A stretch of 64,000 nt of DNA from CAVVYW01 sp963752605 (GCA_963752605.1 CAVVYW010000005.1:682001-746000), one strand, 5' to 3'; positions 51,095 to 60,385 are shown, numbered from the stretch's first letter. Numbers and translations are program-made. Notes: generated from the letters alone by a model not told the origin.

Positions 51095-53136
51095 TCGAGG
51101 GAGAGGAAGAGCTTGGAGCGGATCTGCTCGTCGGTTCCGTTCACGGCGAGACCGAGCGCCGAGATGTTGGAGATGTCGTCGCTGAGGGACGCATAGAGCG
51201 GGTCCTCTGCGAGGCCGGCGTCCTCAGCCAGCCCCAGGAGCTCATCGAGGTTGAGGAAGACTAGCGCCGAGACCTCGTCCGGGAGGGAATCTGTGACCCG
51301 CTCGTAGGCGTCCGTGTCGTCGAGGCCGTCCCCGCTCGCACGCACCTGCGCGATTCCGGCCGGATCCGTGCTCACGACCAGCAGGTCGTCGAACACCGCG
51401 TAGGAGAGGTTGACCGTGGGGGACACCTGCACGGAGTTCACCTTGACGCCCTCCACGTCCGACTCCTTGAACCTCGCCACGGCGCCGGTCTGGGTGCCCA
51501 ATGCGTTGGCCAGCGGCGCCTGCAGGCGCGCCAGCGCTTCGCGCGCCTTCTCCTCGTCGACCTCGTCCACGATCAGGCTGGCGAACGGGATCGCGTCGGT
51601 GGGCTCCGCCACCAGGGCCGCCTGACCGCCCAGAGCCGGCAGCAGGTCCTTGAGCGGGTCCACCCCGGCCCGCTTCTGGAGCGTCTTGGCGAGAGCGCGC
51701 AGCGATCCGACCAGTCCCTGCGCCTCCGCTCCGGCGCCCGTCACGATCTCGCCGAGTGTGGTCCCCACCTCGCCGACCCCAACGTAGGCGAGTGCCCGCG
51801 CGCCGGCCTCGCCGGCCAGCTCCGGCTCGAACTCCGGCAGGGTCGCGAAGAAGCTGGGGCTCTTCTGCACGAGCTTCTCGTCGAGGCGGCTCACCAGGTT
51901 CACGTCGATGCCGTCGTCCTTGATTCGCAGCGAGGCGGCCATGCCACTGGTGGCCGCGTAGTCCACGAAGGACTCCAGCTGGGTCGCCCCCGCGCCGCGC
52001 CCGGCCAACAGCCGCTGGACGCCCGCTCGCGACAGGTAGATCTCGGCAAAGCGAACGTCGGGCAGCTCCTCCCTCGCCTCTTCCTGGTCCGATCCCTCGA
52101 GCCCCGGCACCTTCCCCGCCTCGGCGTCGAGTGCGATGCGGACAGCGCTCTCCGTTCCGAAGAGGAGCTCATCACCGGAGAACGCGGCAGCGAAGCCGGC
52201 CGGGTAGACGATCAGGTCCGCGTCGCCGTGCTTGCGCCGCTTGCTCTTGCCCGGCGGCGCGAGGCCCGCCAGGAACTCCTCAGCCCCCGCCCTGTCCTCG
52301 ACCCCTGCGAGGAAGACCGGCAGGGCTGTCTTCGAGGGACCGGGAACCATGGTGAGCGCGAGATCGCGCGTCGCCCACGGCAGGACGTCGGCCGCGATGT
52401 CGATCGGCTTCCCCGAGGGCGTCGGCACCCCAGCGCCCACCTGGCCCGCCAGCAACGTCGCGTCCGGCATGTCCTCGCTGAGGTCGTTCGCGAGCTCGTA
52501 CTGGTGGCTGTCGCGGTCGATCGTGAAGTGCGCGTAGAGCAGGGCGTCCTCCGGGACGAAGGCGATCGTCTCGTCGGGCGGCGCGCATTCCTTGGCGGCC
52601 GAGATCTGGCACGGGACGCCGGGGACCGGGGCGAACTTGACGATCGCGTACAGCGCGATCACCCCGGCGACGGCGTAGGTGCGGTACTTCGTCGTCGGAG
52701 TGCGGGTCCGCCAGAACCGGGCGGCAAAGGCCACCCAGGACTTCAGCGCCCCCCAGGCGGTCTGAACGCCGGACCTGAGAGTCTTCGAGACGATCTGGGC
52801 CTTCTCGCGGATCCAGTATCCGACCGCACGGATGCGGGTGACGAACCGGAACCACAGGTCCCGCGGCGGCTTCGGGGGCTTCGGCTTCTTGGACCGCTTG
52901 AGCCGCTTGGGCAGCTTGAGCCGCTTGCGCAGCCTTTTTCGCTTCTTGGCCGGCTTCGGATCCTTGCCCGGCTCTTCCGGCGAGACGGCCTCCTCGGCCT
53001 CCGCCGATTCCGCCGACGCGATCCCCTCGGCCGCCGCCGACTGATACGACGGAGGCGCGGGCTCCTCGGTGCCCTCCGGGCCCGAGTGCTCTGGGCGGCG
53101 CTTCCTGAGCCGCGGGAGGCGAAAACGTCCCAGCAC
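51091..53136 (-). CDS. DUF3352 membrane-anchored protein with basic N terminus
   Basis: 681 residues. A 150-residue cytoplasmic part is acidic at 20-60, then extremely basic (KKRKRLRKRLKLPKRLKR at 64-81). One membrane helix follows (about 153-169, AVAGVIALYAIVKF). The large outer domain matches DUF3352 (DETIAFVPEDALLYAHF near its start). Function unknown. The GTG at 53136 lies ten bases after der and is translationally coupled to metK downstream. The TATAAC eight bases upstream contains the der stop codon, so its promoter value is unclear. Confidence 0.78.
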   Translation of the reverse strand: MLGRFRLPRLRKRRPEHSGPEGTEEPAPPSYQSAAAEGIASAESAEAEEAVSPEEPGKDPKPAKKRKRLRKRLKLPKRLKRSKKPKPPKPPRDLWFRFVTRIRAVGYWIREKAQIVSKTLRSGVQTAWGALKSWVAFAARFWRTRTPTTKYRTYAVAGVIALYAIVKFAPVPGVPCQISAAKECAPPDETIAFVPEDALLYAHFTIDRDSHQYELANDLSEDMPDATLLAGQVGAGVPTPSGKPIDIAADVLPWATRDLALTMVPGPSKTALPVFLAGVEDRAGAEEFLAGLAPPGKSKRRKHGDADLIVYPAGFAAAFSGDELLFGTESAVRIALDAEAGKVPGLEGSDQEEAREELPDVRFAEIYLSRAGVQRLLAGRGAGATQLESFVDYAATSGMAASLRIKDDGIDVNLVSRLDEKLVQKSPSFFATLPEFEPELAGEAGARALAYVGVGEVGTTLGEIVTGAGAEAQGLVGSLRALAKTLQKRAGVDPLKDLLPALGGQAALVAEPTDAIPFASLIVDEVDEEKAREALARLQAPLANALGTQTGAVARFKESDVEGVKVNSVQVSPTVNLSYAVFDDLLVVSTDPAGIAQVRASGDGLDDTDAYERVTDSLPDEVSALVFLNLDELLGLAEDAGLAEDPLYASLSDDISNISALGLAVNGTDEQIRSKLFLSLE

Positions 53137-53145
53137 TGGCCGCGG

Positions 53146-54522
53146 TTATACCCGGCCAGCGCGCTGAGCGCTTCCGGAGCGCCTGCCCTTGCGCGGGACG
53201 TAGTCGATCACGAGCGGCACGCCCTCCAGGCCGTACTCGGCACGGAGCCGATTCTCCAGGTGGAAGGCCCAGTCCCGATGGATCAGGGAGCGGTCGTTCA
53301 CCTGGATCGCAAAGCGCGGAGGCCGACGGCCCACCTGCGCCGCGTAGTAGAGGCGAAGGCGGCGCCCGCGGCGGTGCGGCGGGGGACGATCGGCGACCAC
53401 CCCCGCGATGAACCGGTTCAGCTCGCCCGTGGAGATCCGATCGGCGGCGCGCTCGGCGAGCCTGACTGCCTCGCGCAGCACGGCCGTGACGCCGCGCCCG
53501 GTGAGCGCCGAGCAGGTGAGCAGCGGGGGGCGCAGGCGCAGCTTGCGCTCTGCCCGCGCGCGGAGGTCGTCGAGATCCACCTCACCGTCCGATGTGAGAT
53601 CCCACTTGTTGAGGGCCAGCACCGTCGCGCAGCCGGCGCGCATCGCCACCTCGGCCACCCTGAGGTCCTCGGCGGTGATGCCCTCGGACGCGTCGCAGAC
53701 GACGATCGCCGCATCGGCGCGCTCCGCGACGCGCTCGGACCGAAGCTGCGCGTAGTAGCCGACCGTCCCGGCCACCTTGCCGCGGCGGCGCAGGCCGGCG
53801 GTGTCCACCAGCACCACCTCCCGGCCGTCGAGCTCGGCCTCGGTGTCCACCGGGTCGCGGGTGGTCCCCGCCCGCTCGGAGACGATCACCCGCTCGGAGC
53901 CGAGCAGGGCGTTGAGCAGCGAGGACTTGCCAACGTTGGGCCGACCGAGAATCGCGATCCGCGAGGGGAGCCCCCCCTCTTCGAGCTCAGCATCCTCGAC
54001 CTTGTCGCGGAGCTCGTCCGTGATCTTGTCGAGCAGGTCGCCGGTCCCCAAGCCGTGCTCCGCCGAGACCGGCAGCGGCTCACCCAGCCCGAGCGAGTTC
54101 AGCTCCGCGGCGATGGGCTCGTCCTCAGGCCGGTCGATCTTGTTGGCGGCGATCAGAACGGGCCGCCCGGAGCGCCGCAGCAGGTCGCCGAGCTCCGCGT
54201 CGCCCGGCCCCAGCCCGGCGCGCGCGTCCACCACGAGCAGCACGAGGTCCGCCTCCTCGATCGCCGCCCGAGCCTGCGACTGCACCGCCCGGGCCAGCTC
54301 GTCCGAGTCTGCGAGGTCAACTCCTCCCGTGTCCACCAGGTCGAAGGCGAGGCCGTTCCACTCGCACGCGAGCGCCCTGCGGTCCCGGGTCACCCCGGGC
54401 TCGGCGTCGGTGACCGCCTCGCGGGTCCGCGCCAGGCGATTGATCAGGGTGCTCTTGCCTGCGTTCGGAAAGCCGACCACCGCCACGGTCGGACGCCTTC
54501 CTCCGGCCGCGGGACCGTTCAT
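53146..54522 (-). CDS. der: Ribosome-associated GTPase Der (EngA)
   Basis: 50S assembly factor with two GTPase domains. First P-loop GFPNAGKS (17-24) with DTGGVDLAD; second GRPNVGKSS with DTAGLRRRGK. The C-terminal KH-like domain closes the 458-residue protein (RRGRRLRLYYAAQVGRRPP). The start overlaps the cmk stop by four bases; cmk-der is a common pair. Confidence 0.96.
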   Translation of the reverse strand: MNGPAAGGRRPTVAVVGFPNAGKSTLINRLARTREAVTDAEPGVTRDRRALACEWNGLAFDLVDTGGVDLADSDELARAVQSQARAAIEEADLVLLVVDARAGLGPGDAELGDLLRRSGRPVLIAANKIDRPEDEPIAAELNSLGLGEPLPVSAEHGLGTGDLLDKITDELRDKVEDAELEEGGLPSRIAILGRPNVGKSSLLNALLGSERVIVSERAGTTRDPVDTEAELDGREVVLVDTAGLRRRGKVAGTVGYYAQLRSERVAERADAAIVVCDASEGITAEDLRVAEVAMRAGCATVLALNKWDLTSDGEVDLDDLRARAERKLRLRPPLLTCSALTGRGVTAVLREAVRLAERAADRISTGELNRFIAGVVADRPPPHRRGRRLRLYYAAQVGRRPPRFAIQVNDRSLIHRDWAFHLENRLRAEYGLEGVPLVIDYVPRKGRRSGSAQRAGRV

Positions 54523-55163
54523 GCCAGGCCCCTCTCGGCAGCCAGCTCGACGACGCGCTGGACCACCTCCGGGACGGAGAGCCCGGTGGTGTCGATCTGG
54601 ACCGCGTCCTCCGCCGGCCGAAGGGCGCCGTGCTCGCGCTCGGTGTCGCGCTGGTCGCGGTCCTGGATCGCCCGCCGCACGGACGCGAGCGGCTCCCCCG
54701 TCTCGGCCGCCCGTCGCCGCGCCCGCTCCTCGTCGCTCGCGGTGAGGAAGACCTTGAGGGGAGCGTCCGGGCTTACCACGGTGCCGATGTCGCGACCCTC
54801 GGCCACGTAGCGGCCCGCGTCGATCAGCTCGCGCTGGCGGTCCACCATGGCGGCGCGGACCTGAGGATGGATCGAGACCTGAGACGCGGCGGCCGCGACC
54901 ACGGGCTCGCGGATCTCGCGGGTGACATCGACCCCGTCGATCCGCACCTTCCCGTCCGCGAGCTCGATCTCACCGGCCAGTGCGCGGGCCAGGTCGCCCA
55001 GGCCCTGGTCGTCGTCGAGCTCGGCGCCGATCCGGAGCGCGATCAGCGCGATGCAGCGGTACATCGCCCCCGAGTCCAGATACGTGAACCCGAGCGCGTC
55101 CGCGACCCCTCGCGCCACCGTGGACTTGCCGGCCCCGGCCGGGCCGTCGATTGCGATCACCAT
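54519..55163 (-). CDS. cmk: Cytidylate kinase
   Basis: Phosphorylates CMP and dCMP. The 214-residue protein has P-loop GPAGAGKS (7-14), LDSGAMYR, and GRDIGTVVSPDAPLKVFLTA. ATG 55163 gives the canonical N terminus MVIAIDGPAG and has TACCCT nine bases upstream. Confidence 0.95.
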   Translation of the reverse strand: MVIAIDGPAGAGKSTVARGVADALGFTYLDSGAMYRCIALIALRIGAELDDDQGLGDLARALAGEIELADGKVRIDGVDVTREIREPVVAAAASQVSIHPQVRAAMVDRQRELIDAGRYVAEGRDIGTVVSPDAPLKVFLTASDEERARRRAAETGEPLASVRRAIQDRDQRDTEREHGALRPAEDAVQIDTTGLSVPEVVQRVVELAAERGLA

Positions 55164-55172
55164 GGCGCCGTG

Positions 55173-55178
55173 AGGGTA
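55173..55178 (-). promoter_or_regulatory. -10-like box TACCCT for cmk-der-DUF3352-metK
   Basis: Minus-strand TACCCT exactly nine bases before the cmk ATG, in a 36-base divergent gap. Confidence 0.5.
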
Positions 55179-55186
55179 GAGGCCAT

Positions 55187-55192
55187 TAAAGT
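55187..55192 (+). promoter_or_regulatory. -10-like box TAAAGT for the cupin gene at 55200
   Basis: Plus-strand TAAAGT seven bases before the GTG. Only eight bases lie between it and the opposing cmk box. Confidence 0.45.
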
Positions 55193-55199
55193 CCCGCCT

Positions 55200-55529
55200 G
55201 TGGACAGTTGGAACGTCAACGAGATCGACGTCGAGCCGCGTCAGCCGCAGGTGCTCGACTCCGAGCAGGAGGGTCGCGCGATCGTGATCCAGCTTCCGAA
55301 GGGCGAGCAGCTCCAGGAGCACCAGGTCCACGAACGCGCCTGGCTCCTCGTGACGGACGGCGAGATCGATGTCGCCGACTCGGACGGCGACTCGGTGACC
55401 GGCAAGACGGGCTTTCTCGCGATCTTTGATCCCAAGGAGCGCCGCGAGGTCACTGCCAAGTCGGACGCCCGCCTCCTGCTGGTGCTGGCTCCCTGGCCCG
55501 GCGAGGGCCACCCGTCCCAGCGCTCCTGA
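55200..55529 (+). CDS. Small cupin-fold protein
   Basis: A 109-residue single cupin barrel: HQVHERAWLLVTDGEIDV resembles motif 1, and a weak second motif lacks His (KTGFLAIFDPKERREV). The reduced ligand set suggests a poor or absent metal site. The GTG at 55200 removes a long antisense extension over cmk. Function unknown. Confidence 0.78.
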   Translation: MDSWNVNEIDVEPRQPQVLDSEQEGRAIVIQLPKGEQLQEHQVHERAWLLVTDGEIDVADSDGDSVTGKTGFLAIFDPKERREVTAKSDARLLLVLAPWPGEGHPSQRS

Positions 55530-55532
55530 TCG

Positions 55533-56837
55533 TTAGTCCGCGGCAGCGGCCTCGCGGGCCTTGGCAAGCTCCGCCTCCACCTCCGCCCGCTGGTTGTTGA
55601 TCTGCAGCCGCTGCTCGAGGATCGGGATCGCCTCGTCGGGCCTTCCGGATAGACGCAGGGCCTGGCCAAGGTTGAAGAGCGCATACGCGTAGTTGAGGTC
55701 GCCGGTGCCCTCCGGAAACGCGGCGACGGCCTGCTCCAGGATCGGAACCGCCGCCTCGGGTTGCCCCTGCTGGATCAGCTGGTAGCCCTGCTGGTTCAGG
55801 CTGGCGCCGTCCGCGCCCGCTCCCTCACCAACGGGCTGCTGGCCCCCACCGCCCGCCTGTGCGGCTTCGGTCTCCGTCGTATCCGTCTGCGTCTGCTTCG
55901 GGGCGTCGCCGTCGCCCGAGACGAGGGCCACGAACCCCACCAGCGCTCCGATGGCGACCAACCCCGCCAGGAGCCTTCTTGGCGTGATCGCGACGGTCGC
56001 CGGCCGCTGAGGGCGCCGAGGCTGGCGCCGAGGTCGCTCGGGGAGCACCGCAGTCGATTCCGTCAGCGCCTCGGTGGGTGTCTCTGGGCCGGGCACCCCT
56101 CGCTCGAGCGCCTCCAGGGCGTCGGCTGCGGACGCCGGCCGGGACTTTGGGTCGCTGGCGGTGAGACGCGCCACCAGGGTCCGCAGGGATCGGTCCTCGT
56201 CCGGCCCCAGGCAGTCGAGCAGAACCATCCCGCTCGAGTAGAGATCGGAGCGAGGGGTGGCTCGCTTCCCCGCCTCGACCTCGGGCGCCATGTATCCCCG
56301 TGACCCGATCACCTGACCCGTCTGCGTGAGGTGGGTGGCGTCCTCGGGCTGAGCGATGCCGAAGTCGGTGAGCCGGGCCTGCCCGTCGTCCGTGATGAGG
56401 ACGTTGGAGGGCTTCACGTCGCGATGGACGATCCCCGCGGCATGCATGTGGTCGAGCGCGCTCAGCAGTTGACGCGCAAGTGCGTCCGAGTCGAGCCGAT
56501 CCCCCCTCTCGTAAGTCTCCGCCAGGGTGTCGCCCTCTACGTACTGCATCACGAGGAAGGGGCGCTCGTGCTGGCTCGAGTAGTCGTACACGGCCACCAG
56601 ATTGGGGTGGGCGAGGCTTGCCGCGATTCGCGCCTCTCTCTGAAAGCGCTTCAAGAACGCCCGGTCGCCCGCCAGGACGTCTGACGGGATCTTGATCGCC
56701 ACGCGACGGCCAAGGCGCTCGTCCTCGGCGAGCCAGACCATCGCCATGCCGCCGCTACCCAGCCGTCGTATCAGCCGGTAGCGGTCGGCCAGAACGGTCC
56801 CCGCCGCAAGTGCGCCGACTCGCTCGTCCGGTGTCAT
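55533..56837 (-). CDS. Ser/Thr protein kinase with extracellular TPR region
   Basis: 434 residues. The PknB-type kinase domain (20-250) has GSGGMA, VAIK with Lys49, HRDVKPSN with Asp140, DFG (158-160) and GYMAPE, so it should be active. A Thr/Gly/Gln-rich stretch surrounds one membrane helix (289-306). About two TPR-like repeats follow (342-410; GYQLIQQGQPEAAVPILEQA). Instead of PASTA domains, the outside part is therefore a protein-interaction module. It directly follows aroA (the aroA stop lies 11 bases upstream of the start). Confidence 0.88.
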   Translation of the reverse strand: MTPDERVGALAAGTVLADRYRLIRRLGSGGMAMVWLAEDERLGRRVAIKIPSDVLAGDRAFLKRFQREARIAASLAHPNLVAVYDYSSQHERPFLVMQYVEGDTLAETYERGDRLDSDALARQLLSALDHMHAAGIVHRDVKPSNVLITDDGQARLTDFGIAQPEDATHLTQTGQVIGSRGYMAPEVEAGKRATPRSDLYSSGMVLLDCLGPDEDRSLRTLVARLTASDPKSRPASAADALEALERGVPGPETPTEALTESTAVLPERPRRQPRRPQRPATVAITPRRLLAGLVAIGALVGFVALVSGDGDAPKQTQTDTTETEAAQAGGGGQQPVGEGAGADGASLNQQGYQLIQQGQPEAAVPILEQAVAAFPEGTGDLNYAYALFNLGQALRLSGRPDEAIPILEQRLQINNQRAEVEAELAKAREAAAAD

Positions 56838-56848
56838 CCTGGCGCAGG

Positions 56849-58174
56849 CTAGACGTGCAGCAGCGCCCGGAGGTCAGCTCCGAAGCGCGGGTAGCTGACC
56901 GCGACGGACTCGAAGCCGGTCACCTCCACGCCGCCGGTCGAGGCGAGGCCTGCGATTGCCCCGAGCATCGCCATGCGATGGTCACCACGCGCGTCGAGGG
57001 TGCCCCCGCGGAGCTCTCCGGTGCCCCGGACCACGAAGCCGTCCGGTCGCCCCTCGATCTCCGCGCCGAGCCCGGCAAGGCCCTCCACCACCCCGGCGAT
57101 CCGGTCCGACTCCTTCAGCCGCAGCTCCTCCGCCCCGCCGATCACCGTCTCCCCCTCGGCGAAGCAGCCGAGCAGGGCGAGCAGGGGCAGCTCGTCGATC
57201 AGCGCCGGCACCTCCTCGCCGCTCACCTCCGCCCCCCGAAGCGCCGAGTGGCGGACGTGCAGCGTGGCAATCGGCTCCGGGCCTGGTTCGCGGATCTCCT
57301 GCACGTCGACCCCGCTGTCGCCCCGCCGGTCCATCTCGATCCCCATCCGCGCCAGGACCGCGAGGAGCCCGATCCGGTTCTTGTTGATGCCGACCTCACC
57401 GAGCTCGATCTGGGAGCCGGGGACGACCAGCGCGCCGGCCAGGAAGAACGCCGCGGAAGAGAAGTCGCCGGGGACGGGCACGTCTCCACATTCGAGGCGC
57501 TCCGCCGGGGAGATCGTCACCGCGTGGTCCTCGCGGCTCAGCTCCGCCCCGCAGGCGGCGAGCATCCGCTCGGTGTGATCGCGTGATTCCGCCGGCTCCC
57601 GGACTGTGGTCTTGCCCTGGGCGAGCAGGCCGGCCAGGAGCAGGCACGACTTGACCTGAGCGCTCGCCACCGGCAGGTTGTGATCGGCCCCGTGGAGCGC
57701 CGACCCCGCCAGCTGCAGTGGCGGCAGCCGGCCGTCCCGGCCCTCGATCCGTGCCCCCATCTCGGTGAGCGGCTCGATCACGCGATCCACCGGGCGGCGC
57801 CGGATTGACTCGTCGCCATCCAGCGTCCACTCGCCCGCGGGCTGGCCCGCGAGCCAGCCGGGCATGATCCGCAGCAGTGTCCCGGCGTTGCCGACGTCGA
57901 TCTCGGCCGGTCGGGCGCCCCGTAGCCCGGCCCCCTCCACCTCCACGAACAGACCCCCGCGGTCGTCCGCATCCCCGAGGTCCACACCAGCCCCAACGGC
58001 CTCGACTGCCTTGAGAGTCGCTCGGGTGTCGGCCGAGTCCAGATACCCCGAGATCCGCGTCGGGCCGTCCGCCATCGCACCGATCAGGGCCGCCCGGTGG
58101 GAGATCGACTTGTCCGGCGGTGGGCGCAGCGAGCCGCGGAGGCCCTTCGTGGCCGGGTCGAAACGCGTCCCCAT
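56849..58174 (-). CDS. aroA: 3-phosphoshikimate 1-carboxyvinyltransferase (EPSP synthase)
   Basis: Sixth shikimate step. The 441-residue protein shows PDKSISHRAAL, DVGNAGTLLRIMPGWL and the LKESDRIAGVVEGL motif with LDARGDHRMAM. The ATG at 58174 follows tyrA after 27 bases; TAGCGT lies seven bases upstream of it. Confidence 0.95.
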   Translation of the reverse strand: MGTRFDPATKGLRGSLRPPPDKSISHRAALIGAMADGPTRISGYLDSADTRATLKAVEAVGAGVDLGDADDRGGLFVEVEGAGLRGARPAEIDVGNAGTLLRIMPGWLAGQPAGEWTLDGDESIRRRPVDRVIEPLTEMGARIEGRDGRLPPLQLAGSALHGADHNLPVASAQVKSCLLLAGLLAQGKTTVREPAESRDHTERMLAACGAELSREDHAVTISPAERLECGDVPVPGDFSSAAFFLAGALVVPGSQIELGEVGINKNRIGLLAVLARMGIEMDRRGDSGVDVQEIREPGPEPIATLHVRHSALRGAEVSGEEVPALIDELPLLALLGCFAEGETVIGGAEELRLKESDRIAGVVEGLAGLGAEIEGRPDGFVVRGTGELRGGTLDARGDHRMAMLGAIAGLASTGGVEVTGFESVAVSYPRFGADLRALLHV

Positions 58175-58181
58175 CGCCTCG

Positions 58182-58187
58182 ACGCTA
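58182..58187 (-). promoter_or_regulatory. -10-like box TAGCGT for aroA
   Basis: Minus-strand hexamer seven bases before the aroA ATG. It would permit aroA transcription apart from the attenuated tyrA-DAHP message. Confidence 0.4.
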
Positions 58188-58201
58188 GCTCAGTGGCACC
58201 A

Positions 58202-59281
58202 CTAGCGCTCGACGCGGGACACGTCGTGCCCCAGCTTCGAGACCAGCTCGGCGGCGCGGTCCGCCTCCTCGTCGCCCGCCACGTAGAGCGAGATGGCGCC
58301 TGAGGTCATGTCGGCGGCCGGATACAGGGCCATGTCCTCGATGTTGACGCTCGCCCGGCCGAGCGCAAGGGCGAGCTCCGCGACGATGCCCGGGCGGTTG
58401 GGGACCATCACCCGCAGCTCGTGCAGCGGGCCGCCCGCGAGCTCCGCCTCGAGCAGCTCACGGCGGCGGCGGCCGGCCTCCGCGTGCCACGTCTCGACCT
58501 CGCGCGAGTCGGCACCACGGAGGAGCTCCGCGGCCTCGGCGAGGCGCTTCGCCACCGCGTCGATCTCCGTCGCGACCGCCTCGCGGTTGCCGGCGAAGAT
58601 GTCGCCCCAGATCGCCGGGTTGGCGCCCGCGACCCTGGTGGCGTCGCGAAAGCTCGGGCCCACCTCGGGCAGCCGCTCCGCCTCCTCGCTCGCCGCCGCC
58701 GCCGCCTGCTCGACCAGCACGTTCGCGAGCACGTGCGGCAGATGGCTGACCGTCGCCATCAGCCGGTCGTGAGCCTCAGCCTCGATGGCCTGCGGCCTCG
58801 CCCCCAGCTCGGCGATCGCCCGCTGCACCCGGTCATACAGCAGTCCGCCTGTCCGCTCGGTCGGGGTCAGGTACCAGCGAGCGCCCTCGAACAGGTCGGC
58901 GCGAGCGTTCTCGACCCCGCTCGTCTCCGCGCCCGCCAGCGGGTGCCCACCGATGAACCTCTCCTCGCTTCCGACCGCGCCGACCAGGTCCGTCTTCACC
59001 GAGCCGACGTCCGTCACCGCGGTGTCGCCGGAGCTCGCCGCGAGCGCCGCGGTGGCGAGCTCGGGGAGCGCCGCCACCGGCGCCGCGCAGAAGGCGACCT
59101 CGGCGCCCTCGACCGCCTCCGCCACGCTCGCGTGCCTCGAGTCGATCGCGCCCAGCTCCGCGGCGCGGTCGAGCAGATCGCCGTCGGGGTCGTAGCCGGC
59201 GACCTCGGCGTCGAGCCTGGCACGAGCGGCGAGCCCGATCGAGCCGCCGATCAGGCCCACGCCGAGGACGGCGATCCTCAT
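58202..59281 (-). CDS. tyrA: Prephenate dehydrogenase with ACT domain
   Basis: Makes 4-hydroxyphenylpyruvate for tyrosine. 359 residues: Rossmann GVGLIGGS (7-14), GGHPLAGAETSGVENA with catalytic His, and a C-terminal ACT domain (MVPNRPGIVAELALALGRA) for allosteric amino-acid binding, probably Tyr. Six bases separate it from the DAHP synthase stop; it is likely under the same leader. Confidence 0.93.
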   Translation of the reverse strand: MRIAVLGVGLIGGSIGLAARARLDAEVAGYDPDGDLLDRAAELGAIDSRHASVAEAVEGAEVAFCAAPVAALPELATAALAASSGDTAVTDVGSVKTDLVGAVGSEERFIGGHPLAGAETSGVENARADLFEGARWYLTPTERTGGLLYDRVQRAIAELGARPQAIEAEAHDRLMATVSHLPHVLANVLVEQAAAAASEEAERLPEVGPSFRDATRVAGANPAIWGDIFAGNREAVATEIDAVAKRLAEAAELLRGADSREVETWHAEAGRRRRELLEAELAGGPLHELRVMVPNRPGIVAELALALGRASVNIEDMALYPAADMTSGAISLYVAGDEEADRAAELVSKLGHDVSRVER

Positions 59282-59287
59282 CCGGGC

Positions 59288-60385
59288 CTAGCCGCGGGGC
59301 TCACGCCGCTTTCCCACCGCGGCGGAGAGCCGGTCCAGCGTAAGAACGGTCGTGTCCCAGTCCATGCACGCGTCCGTGATCGACTGCCCGTAGACCATCT
59401 CGGCCCCGGGCTCGAGGTCCTGGCGGCCGGCGACCAGGAACGATTCGAGCATCACCCCGACGATCGCCTCGTTGCCGCCGGCGATCTGATCGGCGATCTC
59501 GCCCGCCACCTTCGGCTGGCGGGTGTGGTCCTTGCCGCTGTTCGCGTGCGAGGCGTCGATCACGAGACGCTCGGGCAGATCGGCCGCCCCCAGCAGGGCG
59601 AGCGCATCGTCCACCGAGTCGGAGTCGTAGTTGGGGGCCCCGTCGCCGCCCCTGAGGATGATGTGACAGTCGTCGTTGCCGTCGGTGTGCATGATCGCCG
59701 GGTCGCCGGTGACGTGGACGCCGGCGAAGGCGTGCTTGGCGGCAGCGGCACGCACCGCGTCCACCGCCACCTTGATCGTGCCGTCCGTGGCGTTCTTGAA
59801 GCCGACAGGCATCGAGAGCCCGGACGCGAGCTGGCGGTGGATCTGGCTCTCGGTCGTCCTGGCGCCGATCGCGCCCCAGGCGACCAGGTCGGAGATGTAC
59901 TGCGGCGTGATCGGATCGAGGAACTCGCAGCCGACCGGCAGGCCCAGGTCCAGCACCTCCCGCAGCAGGCTGCGCGCCATATGCAGGCCGACGTTGACGT
60001 CGCCGCTCCCGTCCAGGTGCGGATCGTTGATCAGGCCCTTCCAGCCGATCGTCGTTCGGGGTTTCTCGAAATAGACCCGCATCACCACGCAGAGGTCGTC
60101 CTGCAGCTCCGCCGCCCTGGCACTGAGTCGCTGCGCGTAGTCGAGGGCTGCGTCCGCATCGTGGACGCTGCAGGGCCCGACGACCACCAGCAGCCGGTCG
60201 TCCTCGCGGTCGAGGACGCGGGCGACCTCGGCCCGATGCCCCAGGATCCGCTCCTCCTGTTCCGGGCTGAGCGGCAGGTCCTCGAGTATCTGCGCGGGAG
60301 AGACCAGCTCCACGACCCGGTCGATCCGCTGGTCGCGGACCCGGCTGGATCGCTCTGTCGGTAGGTCCTTCATCTCCAAGTTCAT
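59288..60385 (-). CDS. 3-deoxy-7-phosphoheptulonate (DAHP) synthase, class I
   Basis: First committed shikimate step. The 365-residue AroF/G/H-type enzyme has VVGPCSVHDADAALDYA, MRVYFEKPRTTIGWKGLIND, GARTTESQIHR and IDASHANSGKDH. ATG 60385 has AAGGAGG further upstream and GGAAAGAG close by. The 260-base upstream region holds a promoter, an aromatic-rich leader ORF and a hairpin. The enzyme lacks an obvious extra regulatory domain, so leader control may be important. Confidence 0.94.
   Translation of the reverse strand: MNLEMKDLPTERSSRVRDQRIDRVVELVSPAQILEDLPLSPEQEERILGHRAEVARVLDREDDRLLVVVGPCSVHDADAALDYAQRLSARAAELQDDLCVVMRVYFEKPRTTIGWKGLINDPHLDGSGDVNVGLHMARSLLREVLDLGLPVGCEFLDPITPQYISDLVAWGAIGARTTESQIHRQLASGLSMPVGFKNATDGTIKVAVDAVRAAAAKHAFAGVHVTGDPAIMHTDGNDDCHIILRGGDGAPNYDSDSVDDALALLGAADLPERLVIDASHANSGKDHTRQPKVAGEIADQIAGGNEAIVGVMLESFLVAGRQDLEPGAEMVYGQSITDACMDWDTTVLTLDRLSAAVGKRREPRG

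Noticed and set aside
58175..58201. tRNA-like CTAGCTCAGTGG string between aroA and tyrA
   Set aside because: The gap is 27 bases and cannot hold a tRNA; the resemblance to a D-arm is by chance.
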